DNA of 20,296 nt from assembly GCA_000444245.1 (NCBI GenBank), contig ATSW01012882.1:1-20296 (forward strand). Reading direction: 5' to 3'. Below, piece by piece: positions 1-11,300 of this stretch (the first letter of the stretch is position 1; every line of letters begins with the position of its first letter). This DNA is from Botryllus schlosseri (lineage: Eukaryota > Chordata > Ascidiacea > Stolidobranchia > Styelidae). The notes under the pieces were generated by a model. It saw nothing but the letters and a program-made list of their open reading frames with translations, did not search any database and had not been told where the DNA came from. Made by a program: the position numbers and the translations under genes.

Positions 1-311
1 TCTGGACGTATGAAGAATTTCAGTAGTTACATGACGCATTATGGGAGAACTATAGTTAAAATTTGTTGTAGTACAACGAAAGATATACTTTCCTACATTC
101 TCGGGTAGAAAGTGTATGTGAAGAGTCTGTCCTTATTAAGTAGCTCGTACAGAATGGAGGAAGAACGTTCAACAGTAGCAGTTGATGACTGGCAACACTG
201 AAGTTGCGTGTACAGTACACGGCTGGCTACACACCGAGTTGCTTTATTCTGACAATTTTGTCTACATCACAATTTTTCATCATGCGCTTGTTGCCCATTC
301 AGACTGGTTTC
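1..311. other. unassigned AT-rich flank
   Basis: No coding exon, repeat end or RNA gene is recognised here. A short open frame on the plus strand begins at 182 and runs into the transposon at 320. It has no recognisable protein features and is most likely chance. Confidence 0.5.
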
Positions 312-439
312 AGTTAGAACAGGGGCGGGCAAACTTTTGGGCTGGCGGGCCGCATTCAACATCTAAATCTATTCGCGGGCCGCACTATAATAAATTGAGA
401 TTATTAGCCAAAAGGCAACATTGTTATTTAGTCATATAG

Positions 440-1572
440 CCAGGGTTGCCATACCGTCCTTATTTCTGAGATTTGTCCTTATTTTGAAGAGCCACGTCTT
501 TGAAAACTCAACTGTCCTTATTTCTAAGAAATGACCTTGTTCCCGACTTGCGTCCTTATTTTGTCTTATTTTCAACAACTACAGAACTTCGACCATTTTC
601 CTCTGGTGTCTGTTTTGCAATATCTGCAATTGTGACATTGACCTGGAGGCCATATGAAAAATACCGCTATTTCAACTTATATTGATACCATAAGACACAA
701 GAAGTGTGTCAGCTGCTGCTGAGGATACTTGGGGCATTCCATGCTGACAAAAACCAGAAATCATTCCTCGCCAACGATTGCACATCGCAAATTCGCAATA
801 TTCCCCGATTATAACATCGCAAGGTGTTTGCTTCGACCAGGACCAAGACTACAAGCTTTGTTACAGGAGGTCTTGCTCCATACACTCAAAAATGATTTTG
901 CCTGAACTTGGTGTGCTGTACAGCCTTTTCCCATATTGGTTGACTCCTCCAATCACGGCAAGGTGAAGATGTTTGGTTTATCACCCTATGGGGGCCCATT
1001 ACCATCGTATTTTTTTTTGAGGGGGGTGACGAAGTGCTGTTTCGGTCCTGAGTAAAGGTAAACCTAGACCTCAGCGGTCGTGAGTTCAAAGAAGCACTTT
1101 CTGATAACAAGGAGTTGCTGGAGCAGATTGTTTCTGGCGAAAGTATGGAAAATGATATGCCACGCCTCGTATAAATACACAGTGTGTACGTGTACGAAAA
1201 CGCTTTTAAATGCCAATCTAATTTTCGACCGTCCTTATTTTTGGGTCCAGGTCGATGGCAACCCTGCATATAGCAGTGGTTCTCAAACTTTATTAGACAC
1301 GTCGCCCTTATGGTAGTGAAAAATTTCGCGCCCCCTTATCATGATATCACAAAATATCCAAGAGAGAAATTAGAATGCTAGCAATCCCAACGGATAGTTC
1401 AATGGCAATGAAGGTTATGGCTGTAGACGGGAGAATAATTATCACATAGGAAATTTGAACAATATAGACAGAGCAATAACCATGAATTGGAGGCAAATCG
1501 CGCGGAGCGCGAAAAATTTTCAGTTAGCGCCCCGTTTCAGATGCTTCCACGCCCCTAGTCTGAGAACCACCA
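440..1572. mobile_element. hAT-type non-autonomous element B (middle layer, split by C)
   Basis: One end reads CAGTGGTTCTCAAACTTTAT from 1274; its first base is also present at 440 because element C duplicated it on insertion. The other end, at 1572, reads TGGTGGTTCTCAGACTAGGG when reverse-complemented. Inside each end are runs of the type CGCGCCCC. A perfect 8-bp target duplication, TCATATAG, lies at 432-439 and 1573-1580. The original element was about 300 bp and non-coding, and it inserted into element A. Its two terminal bases differ between the ends, so the very tip is uncertain by a base or two. Confidence 0.75.
441..1266. mobile_element. hAT-type element C (inner layer) with decayed coding remnant
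   Basis: Terminal inverted repeats: the left end is CAGGGTTGCCATACCGTCC and the right end, reverse-complemented, is CAGGGTTGCCATCGACCTGG. Repeats of GTCCTTATTT lie just inside the left end. The perfect 8-bp target duplication CATATAGC is at 433-440 and 1267-1274. It consists of seven bases of element B's own duplication plus the first base of B, so C is the youngest of the three. On the plus strand 734-796 reads AFHADKNQKSFLANDCTS and onward, resembling the SFxxxDCTSK stretch I recall from BED-type hAT-derived proteins. Nearby frames are broken, so no working transposase is encoded. Confidence 0.8.
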
Positions 1573-1977
1573 TCATATAGTGATCGAAGAAATATGGAGA
1601 TAATACATAAGACAGTTTGCAAAGAAAAACACTCGTGGACCGAGTTATGTCATTACCGTTTTGCATTGCTGTGATGTTTAGCAATTGAAACCTTTTAAAA
1701 TGCGTGTGTCTTGAGGTCGAGCTAACGCACCAGCAATGAAATAAAAATATACTGTAGTCAGAATATGACTTATAATTATCATGGTGAAATATAGTGAGAA
1801 AAAGTTTAATCGGGTCAGTGCAGCAATTAGATTTCTACTGCGCATTTTTAAATATTTTGAATACGATTCTTGAGCTATTCGCGGGCCGCACAAAACGGTG
1901 TCGCGGGCCATAGTTTGCCCATCCCTGAGTTAGAATGTTGCGGCACATTGAGTATAACACCATGCCAACCTATTTGT

Positions 1978-1983
1978 TTTATT
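1978..1983 (-). terminator. second candidate poly(A) signal AATAAA
   Basis: An exact AATAAA on the minus strand about 320 bases after the predicted Pax stop, just before the transposon nest. It could be an alternative distal cleavage signal. Confidence 0.3.
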
Positions 1984-2156
1984 TCGCCGTTTATGATTCA
2001 CAATGAGCAGACAACGGGCCGTCTACAACGGCAGCCCGATAAATTTGGCTACAAGCTGTAAAATATCAATGATAAGTTCAACCACAGTGCCAACATCTAT
2101 GATACAAACGAAATGCTGGTTGCAAAAAAATTTGACTTTGTAAACAATTTTGACAT

Positions 2157-2162
2157 TTTATT
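2157..2162 (-). terminator. candidate poly(A) signal AATAAA
   Basis: An exact AATAAA hexamer on the minus strand, about 140 bases after the predicted stop of the Pax gene. A second exact copy lies further on at 1978-1983. Both are plausible cleavage signals, but the hexamer is common by chance in AT-rich DNA. Confidence 0.4.
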
Positions 2163-2300
2163 ACCTAACGGTACAATTTTGACAAAATTTTGACTTTTTT
2201 GACATGTCACAAAAATCGCCCTAATGGTGAATGATGTCTTATTCCAGATAGTGTCGTAAATATTTATGCCTTTCACCCCGTCCTTAGAATCTCGGTTGCG

Positions 2301-2347
2301 TTAGGCTACGGATCCCCTGATTCTCTTTTGATTCCGGTATTCCGATG
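2301..2347 (-). CDS. Pax gene, probable terminal coding exon 9
   Basis: A strong acceptor (pyrimidine tract, then ACTGTCAG) ends at 2348. Two bases complete the codon left open by exon 8 (G plus CA, Ala438), and 14 more codons follow, [14 protein letters not shown], before TAA at 2303-2301. The exon is short and unconserved, so the call depends on the acceptor and the matching phase. The alternative is that exon 8 reads through its donor to the in-frame stop at 2423-2425. That would replace these 15 residues with 13 others. Confidence 0.45.
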
Positions 2348-5300
2348 CTGACAGTAAAAAAAATTAGCGTGATACTCATAGTTCAATTCTCGTACATCCT
2401 AGCTATCTTCCGCGAAGCTGGATTATTTGTTGTATAAAAATATATAATTGAGCTCACCAATTAGGGCTTGTTGTTCGGGAACTGTCGGGAACTGCGTTGA
2501 CAGATTACAGCTTGTTTCGCCGTTGTAATAATACCCATTTGAAAAGGATATGTTATCAAGCCGATTGGCAAGTCCCGATATATCAGAATAGTTATTTTCG
2601 CAGGGTTGCATTCGCGGAGAATCGTAGCCAGAGCACGTCGGGTTCCCGGAGTAGTAAACGGTATCTAAGGAAATCTGGTTCTGATGTTGATGGTTGCAAG
2701 CGTATTGGTAAGATTGCGTGTCGTAGTTGAGCGGTTCTAAAAATAAGTATCGACGATTAATCCCGTATATACATCCTGATTTGCAGACTCTAGTATAGCC
2801 TACCAGTGGACGACAGGCAGAATAGACCTATTCTCAGAGCCATACAGAGTATATCAAACTAAGTAACTAACCTAAGGATGTATATACGCAACACCCGTCG
2901 TCACGCTTGCTTCATCAGCGGGAAATACTGCTCAGCAATCTGAACGCAGCATAATTGCTAATCCCATAGCTGACGACTCGAGCGCTCAAATTAAATAAGG
3001 TTGATCTTATCTGAAAGCTAATGTCGCGCTGATTCTGAAAATACAAAATAAAACTTCACCAAGGCAATGGAACCACCCCGAAATAGTCTTTAAAATCTTA
3101 AAATTGGCATTATTCCAAACAATCGCAACGACGCAGCACAATTACCTTAACAATGGCCCTTGCGTGGATGCGATTGCTCAGAACAATGCCGATTTTCAGA
3201 CTTTAAGATGTATTTCGAGGGGGTTCCATTGCCCTGATCTGATTTTGAGGTATATTTTCGGAATCAGCGCGACAGTAGCTTTCATATATGATCAACCGTA
3301 TTTAATGTGAGCGCTCGAGTCGTCAGCTGTAGGATTGGCAATTATGCTGCGTTCAGATTGCTGAGCAGTAATTTCCTCTGAGCAAGCAAGCGTGACGACG
3401 GGTGTTGCGCATCTATCCATAGGTTAGTTATCCATAATTAAATTATACTCCATCTAAGAAGGAATCCTAAATCAGAATATGACGTCATCATGATGGTGAT
3501 GTAACAGAGATATAATGCACAGATCGAGAAACCTTGACTGGATTTATACAATACAGTACAGTACACAACACACATTAAGCAAGCCTATGAATACTGAACA
3601 GGTCTTCGCCATCTGCCCCAAATTTAATATCTTCAAAGTAGTGGAGCGGTCACCCGACTTACCCGACTGCGTTTGGAAACAAAACTATATCGTTAAATTT
3701 ACAGCAGGCAATATAAATTCAATTTGAATGCATAATGCTGCTCGATAGCGTGATTTTTAAGAGAGAGTGAATCAGGCACATCGCGACACCAAAACTTAAC
3801 GATTGTATTATAGATAGTTGGCATTACACCGTGATCAGATCAGAGATGCTTAGAACTAGTTCTAGATAAAAAGATATCCCGATGGTGACTGCGTCAGTTT
3901 TAGTCGAGGCAGCCGCGTTTCATAAATGGGCCTACCTGTAGGGTGGTACGCGATCTGTCGATATGGTTGTTGATGAGAATAGCCCGATACCATAGACATG
4001 CCGCAACTACCGCTATTCGGAGCCATTGCATAGTCCGCGGCATAACACGATGGCGAATTCGGTATATGTATTTTCCCAGTCGTTTTCTCTTCCCGTCTAA
4101 CTTTTGCTCGACGGTTGGAAAACCAAACCTGTTATATGAAAATCTGCATCACATTTTGTTGCGGTTCAATCATATAGCTTTTCAAGTCTGCTATGGCAGT
4201 CAAAAGTCAGACTATAAATTTTAGTTTCGAATCATCGACAATCAGTAAGGATGCATCCCACAGAGATGATAGCAGATTTGAACTTGTAAATCCCGGATTT
4301 GAAAATTGATTTCAACCGGATTTGTATTTTCGATTTGAGTGCTAGCAAATTAGGACATTGACTTGAAAATAACATTTCTGACATCAGACTTCTCATACCG
4401 AATTTGAGTCATGGACCATCTTTATTTATTTGGATTCAGCCATGATACAATATGAGGTCGAATAGGATTCGGAAATAAAGTCATTTCTGGTACATTCAAT
4501 AAAAGTAGTACTAAAAGGTGCAGGATTAATGCTATCAACGCATAGTCCACGACACCTTGGAGCAGGGGTTCCTAACCTGGGGTCCATGTGCCGCTTGGGG
4601 GTCCGCAGACTAATATTAAGGGTACAAAACTACATTGTCCATATTTATAATGTCCTCTGACCCTTATCCTTATTTTCAGTGCTCACCACAGGCAACAATA
4701 GCCACACGAATACGAACACTAATAATTGTACTCCGTGTCCAACTGCGTAAGCCGTAAGTTAAAGTGATGACCATTTTTAGTCATCATGGTCCCGAATTTC
4801 GCCCGGTTACGGGTTCACGCACCCAGCTAAAAAATTAGAGGCCTGCGCTAAAAAAAAGTTTAAGAACTTCAGCCTGATGATATCATACTCTGAAATAAAA
4901 TAAAATAAACAATAATAACATACGTTTACCTGTACCCGAGTTTCGGCTAAGTTAATTTCCCTTGCTATTTTTTCTCTTGTAAACACATCAGGATAATGAG
5001 TCTTTTCGAATTCTGCAATGCATGTACGATGATGTCGCATTGAAATCATAGCGCCAAAGATGGAATAGTATATAGTTGATGGCGCTACCTCTTCTTCGTA
5101 TAGATATAGGAAGTGTGTCTATCAAAATGTTTTTTTTTTAATAGTTACAGTCGTATACAATTGCTCAAATCACTGTGCTTTCGTTGTTATATTCTCAAAT
5201 TTTTTTCTTTGGAAGTATATGCGTTTTATGTCCATTCGTAGGTTTGCTAAAGTTCATTGGTATTTCTTGATTCGAAATAAATTGATGACTAAAATCTGTT

Positions 5301-8300
5301 TTTGGCCCACTTTCCCCCCACCTTCCCTTACTGTTAGCCTCCACCCAAAATAACGCCAACGTCGTAAAATACGGTGCACCTATAAACAGCAGCTATACGA
5401 TGGACCACACGAGTTGGATAACATCTTGAGCATAGGTCGCATTATTTTTTATTTTAAAATAACCACAAAAAGCATACCCAAAGAACACGATTGATGTAAT
5501 ATGATTCTCTCAAAAGAATGCCAGGGGCGCCTGAGTGATCAGCTGGGAGCGATAACTATTTCCGCATATACGAATTTCTAGTTATTTTCTGGTTATGTGC
5601 GACTATTCTACGCAATTCTAGTAAGAATTGAGCCGTTTTACAAGACCCTAAAATGCCGCAAGGATTCCCCCAGTCTCCATTACTGTGATGAACTAGTTTC
5701 CTAGCCCAATGCTTCTTTGACACAAACAATATCGCGGATAATCTCAAATATCTCACCTCGTTCAAGAGACTGGACTTGCTTTGTGGTGAAGGCGGTCCGG
5801 TTTCGTTGTAGTTTCCGCTTCAAGCTTAGCCTTTTCTCTTTCTCCGAGCTTGTCTCCGATTGTTTGTCTTTGGTCGGCTCTTTTGGATGAAGAAACGTTT
5901 ACATCTTGACTTATCCGGTTTATCAGAGCCGAAGCAATAGCAGTTGCATTATACACTGGGCCAGTCGGAACCACTAACGGGTGCCTACAGCGAGCAGCGA
6001 AAATGAATGTTCGATGAGAATCATTATTGACGTAGAGCTGCAGCTGGTCTATTAATCTGACAAATATTTAGTTCGCCCAAAATAGTATTAAGCCACGGTC
6101 AATATTCAGCTGCTACAAGACCTCAACGACCGTGATCGGGATAGAATAAAACGAAAATATTACACATAATAAAAGCGCTACACAATATCAGTATTAAAAT
6201 GTCATTTCTTAATACGGCCACAGCAATAGCCGAATATACCTCATGATATTCTCAAATAGACCCGTTGCATTATACTTCTGAGCAGGCGCAGTACCGGTGT
6301 ACGACGATTTGATTCGACTATCTTTTAACACTACACAACGATTATCTGTTGGCATAATATTTTGGCGTGTAAGGCCTTTCCACGCAACAAGCCTCCCATT
6401 TTAGGATTAAATCACATTTTCTAGTGTGCGGATCTTGTAAACTACGCGATTCGTGTGAACAAACGCTCAGGATGGACCGACAGCGACCGTATTATCCGAG
6501 GGAAAACCTGACATTTTGATTTGCAATTGCTGCTATGATATTACGGCAATAATGTCCGCTATATAGCCTTTACAACATTGAATCTTCTGGAACTGATGCA
6601 GATCGAATTTTTAACATTTTCTGACCACTTGTCTCAGCGTGCCTAAATCAGTAGGCCTATATTGCTAGGTCCATGCCTCATATACGCCGCACACAAACTA
6701 GGATGTACAAAGGCGTGGTTTTGTACCGAGTGGATGCTCCCTGAAGGCAGCATGTTTTGCTTTTCCCGTATATATTACTAATCCCTCAAACAAATCGAAG
6801 TGAGATCATCTCGATAAAGTTACCTCCTACAATACTTTTTCATCTTAATTGAAGATGAATTGAAATTCAAACTTCGATCTCATCGCCATCGAGCGTGATT
6901 ACAAGGTTTAGGCCCGCCACTCGTAGAAAGGTATCATATGAGTTAATGAACCATTTTGTTTCAACTCTATTGGTGAAATGTTATTAAACTGGGACACGCG
7001 GACGCCTTATAGGGGTGCGTGAACTAGTTTTAAGGGTCCATTAAATATCAATGATTAGGGGTGTGCGAACTAGTTTTAAGGCTCCATGAAATACTAATGA
7101 TTATTTTGGTGTTTTTATGGAAATCTCAATAAAATTTTGTCACAATGTAGATGATAAGGTGATCGAAATGAATGCTGATGATTTCTCGTTTGGTGCTTCC
7201 AAATATCATTGCATTCAGTTGTTATGTAGATCAATTCTATATTATGTAGGATTACCCTGCCACATGACCTCCTTTAGGAGGATTTGTCCTCCTTATTCGG
7301 GATATCGAAAATGTCCTCCTTAATGAAAATTCGTCCTCCTGTACAGCTTTGACAGCTAGGCTAATGGACATGGTCAACTGAAAATCACCATAAATGACGC
7401 GAAATACGTTGTTGTTTGTGGTGTTTGTCGACTACTATGGTCATTTACAACAGGTCAATTTACTTAATTTTTTCCATAGCTGTCGACTTGTAGCCCTTCT
7501 AGGCTTTTTATAAGACGCCGCTTACACGGATGAGATGGCGAAAGACGTAATGCGGACGTTCGAGTGGGTCATTCGGGAGTCGAGTCGGAGTGTGGCCTTG
7601 TTTTTAGCCAACACCAGAGAAGTATCGAAGAACTATTTCAGTTGCAGCTAGGCTAGATGATAGCTATATACGCTAACTTCCTCATCTTGTTTGGTAACTA
7701 TGGCCAAAAAACACCTCAATATCTGTAATGTGATATAACTGGCATAATTTTCCCTGTGACCGCATTTCAGGAACACATTTGAATACCGGATAATCCAATA
7801 GTATTATAACCCCAACAGAGTGCCCGACTCGAAGGAAAATACTCGAATGGAAAAAGAATCACCATGATATATGCTTTACCACTGTCGTCATATAAATTTC
7901 ATGACTGTATCTATAGATTTAGAGGCATCAAGGAAGTATATGCGAAAGTATAGGACCTATTTGAAATTACAACAAGGAAATAAAGTAGCTGAATGCAGAA
8001 TATTCACTTTTACGTGATATCATTGAACAGAGTAAATTTTGCAGCATGACATGACGTGACAATCAGTATTTGACACATAGGCCTCGAAATATCGCAATTA
8101 GTCTGAAGCCACAAACAACGCGCTTTTATCCACCAGGCAGGGGTTTGTCATGCCGAGCGGCAATATATTTATTTTTAGCTTCGATTTTCCATCGAATATC
8201 CCCCGACACTAAAAGTGGATAGGAGATCGGATAAACGCGCCAGTCCCCCCTGGGGACGGGGCTTTGGGATGTTATTATAGTTGTTCTGAAAGATTTACAA

Positions 8301-11300
8301 CATTTAAAAATTGGCAACGCCTGGTGCCAAATTTTCTTTTGTTGGGTTGTATTCAGCGTTGCAGCGTTCCTGACAATTATTGATATCATATTGTAGAGCA
8401 GAAGTCAAAATACGAGAGAGGCACAGGGTAGGGTAATTTACGGGATATATATTGTATGGATATCATTAATTACGCACGCAACAAAATCGAAAATTGACGG
8501 GTAGGCTATACGAGCGTATATTCAGAACACAAAAATGTTTTTTCGGGACTATGATTTATCACTCGTTTTGCTTCCTCGGAGTTTACAAAGTACTGCTTCT
8601 TTATTTCGGTTCGGAGGTTTTTCTACAGTTCAAACGACATCATTGTCATCGTGTATACTAAATCCTATCAGCGCAACATGCAGAGTGTGGAGTGTATTTA
8701 TAGTTACATGACCTGTGCTCCATTGCTGTAGTTTACGATACCCCTGGGTTGCATTCAAGAAAATCATTTTAAAACAAACATGTTCAAAACAAGGCCCTGG
8801 TTTGAAACGTTTTTTATTGTTTGATTTGTTTTATCCATGACGCCAGGAATCGTTCGTTGTGACGTCACATTAGATTGACATTGACTGGCGATAGAGCGTG
8901 GTGAGGACTTTGGGATTTGCTGCGTGTAGGTATTTGCCAGATAAGACTGGCCGCTAATGTTGAGATTATCGCATGCAGGTGTGGACGGTCTCATTTAGAT
9001 TTCTACTTCCAAACGTATTGACGAGTAAGAAGGATCGACTGGCGAGTCTAATAGCACATCTGCGAAGTCTATTTTCGATCGATAGTGTCAAACGCCAGGA
9101 TATCCTCCGCGAACCCGTTTTATTTATCTCTACATAATAGAGATTAATCTAAATAAGATTATACATTGATATCATATCGACCCGATCGGCAAAGTACTTG
9201 AATCTTGTACATATGTTTAGATTTTCACAGTATTAAACATTTATCGATAGGTTCATTCCAATACCAATTTATACATAACATCATTGTACCGCAGCGTCGC
9301 CAGGAACAGAAAAACAAGTCTATATGATACACATATGCAATGAAAGGACTAATGAAAATTCGGGGGAATAGTTTGTTCATTGTTCATTAATCAGTACATT
9401 TGAATATAATACTGGCATAGCACAGAGTTAAATAAAGAACTACAACTAACAATCACGGCTACCGTATCCTTATTGCTTCATCGATTAATTTAGAGGTTGA
9501 TTAAGTTTGTTCTGTCGATATATAAAAAAGCTTGAAAATCTGCGACATAATATCTAAGTGTAAAGCCAACTAAACTCTTGCAACTGTAGGAATTGTGACG
9601 TTACATATCATTATGATGATCTCCTGATGAGATTGACCCTATAAATATTTTTGTACAGCGAGCCTCGCCCTTTGTATATTTGCGAGGTATTTCAAGTATT
9701 AGGAACTTGTTCAACGCAACATCGTCAAATCTGAAGATACCTGATTTAATATTCCGATAATCTGTTAATTCCAAGCATGGCACCGCGTTTCTAAAACATT
9801 TCTGCGAGGCGCGTGCATGCTGTCCACTGTCCAATATTCACCTCGGCAGTACGCCCGAAAGCTGCCGTGGACATCAACTCAACAATCGTGCCTAATATCA
9901 TTCGTTACATCCGTTACACATATGCAGTCAGGGAGCGATCGCTCAATTCAGGATTATGAATCGAATACATAAGTTTAGACTAAAACGCCTTTATCGTATA
10001 GGCCCCTGTCCGTAGTAAAGTTGATTTAAAACTATCTTGTAACGTATTACAGACCGTGGTGCGAAATGCATGATTGGCGTGAAATATCACTATGTTACAG
10101 AATTAATATTATATCGTATACGGCACTATATCTTTAGGCTTTTATGCTTCAAAAATATATTCCCATCCCGCAACATATTACAGTTGTTGGTTTCTATTCA
10201 ATTTCCTGATTTATGAGAGAAAACAACTGCAATATCACACGGCAATTGGCATATTCAATAGCACAATAGCCTGCCATTGCTATAAATAACTAAATCTGTG
10301 ATGTCATCATAGGGATTGTCAATATCGCGTACCTGAGTGGTTCGATTCCTAGTCGAATTTCAAGATTCGTGTATCCCACATTATGGCGTCATAATCGTAA
10401 TTAAGACTGGAAACCTCAAATAAGTACCTTTTGTGATCGCAAAGAATATAATGCCTGTCGCACGTTATTGGAAATAACTTGCTCCTTATCTACATGGGTA
10501 TTTCATAGCGCGTTGTTAGTAAGGTTGCATTTAAAACAAAAATAAATGAAAATCAAACATGTTTAAAACAAGGCCCTTGTTTAAAACATGTTTTTATTCT
10601 TATTTTTAAGCCATGACATCAAGAATATTCAATTGTTACGTCATAGTGGATTGACAATTGAATATATAGGGTAAATATAGCCCCTTTAACGAAATATCTA
10701 CGTACTATAGCTGTTAACCGACTATTTTGAGGGTTCCAACCATCTCATACCGTATACTTCGGCTATATCGGGTGGTAATTGTCCGTATACGCTCATACAA
10801 CATATTTTTGGGAAAGTATTTACACAGTTATGGCATAATTTTACAACTTAAAAAACATAATTTTGTTGTTTAGAAGGTCTTTTTCAAGACACTGTTTAAA
10901 ACATGTTTTAAACAACCATTTGTTTTAAATGTTGTTTTAAAACCCTAGTTGTGAATATATGCTGCCGGTTGTTCATACTTCGCAGACATGACGTTTCCAG
11001 TAGCATTCGTAGCCTTGTGCAACAGGGACTTTGTAATCATTTTCACAAGGTAACAAGCCGTGGATACATAGTAATATTTCTCTTTGATAAGCATAAACTA
11101 CCATACTTTCAGCAACTAATGAAGATAAAATTAGAGATGCCGTGAAGGCGTTATTTAACCAAACGACTGTGTGGCGTCACTCTATTTTTCAATCAGGATT
11201 TTAAACTTGGACAGGTCATTTTACAGTCATAAGCACACGCGTGTATAAACAGCGCTCACGAACGAAAGTGGGTCGTGTTACAAGTCGGTAAAACAGTAAT

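Larger units (their letters stand above)
320..1927. mobile_element. hAT-type non-autonomous element A (outer layer of nest)
   Basis: The left end reads CAGGGGCGGGCAAACTTTTG and the right end, reverse-complemented, reads CAGGGATGGGCAAACTATGG. Both ends go on into GC-rich runs with the motif GCGGGCCGCA. The flanks carry a perfect 8-bp target duplication, AGTTAGAA, at 312-319 and 1928-1935, which is diagnostic of hAT transposition. Without the two later insertions the element would be about 470 bp, too short for a transposase, so it is a MITE-like derivative mobilised in trans. It lies downstream of the Pax gene's predicted stop and poly(A) signals. Confidence 0.85.
1936..2300. other. 3' flank / probable 3' UTR of the Pax gene
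   Basis: On the minus strand this follows the predicted stop codon. It has no convincing open frame and contains low-complexity repeats of TTTGAC and TTTTGAC between about 2129 and 2205. Two AATAAA signals on the minus strand suggest the transcript ends here, before the transposon nest. Confidence 0.45.

Noticed and set aside
5880-5974. Open frame [20 protein letters not shown] just upstream of exon 5, as extra Pax coding sequence
   Set aside because: It is in a different frame from the homeodomain, and the homeodomain frame has stops just upstream of the proposed acceptor. No similarity to Pax linkers is seen.
9601-9834. 77-codon minus-strand frame in intron 4, as a possible extra exon
   Set aside because: No similarity to Pax or any other family is seen, and it has no good flanking acceptor and donor in the required phase.
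10351-10364. GTGGTTCGATTCCT, a perfect RNA polymerase III B box, as part of a tRNA gene
   Set aside because: No A box or cloverleaf can be drawn in the 80 bases upstream, so this is chance or the remnant of a decayed SINE.
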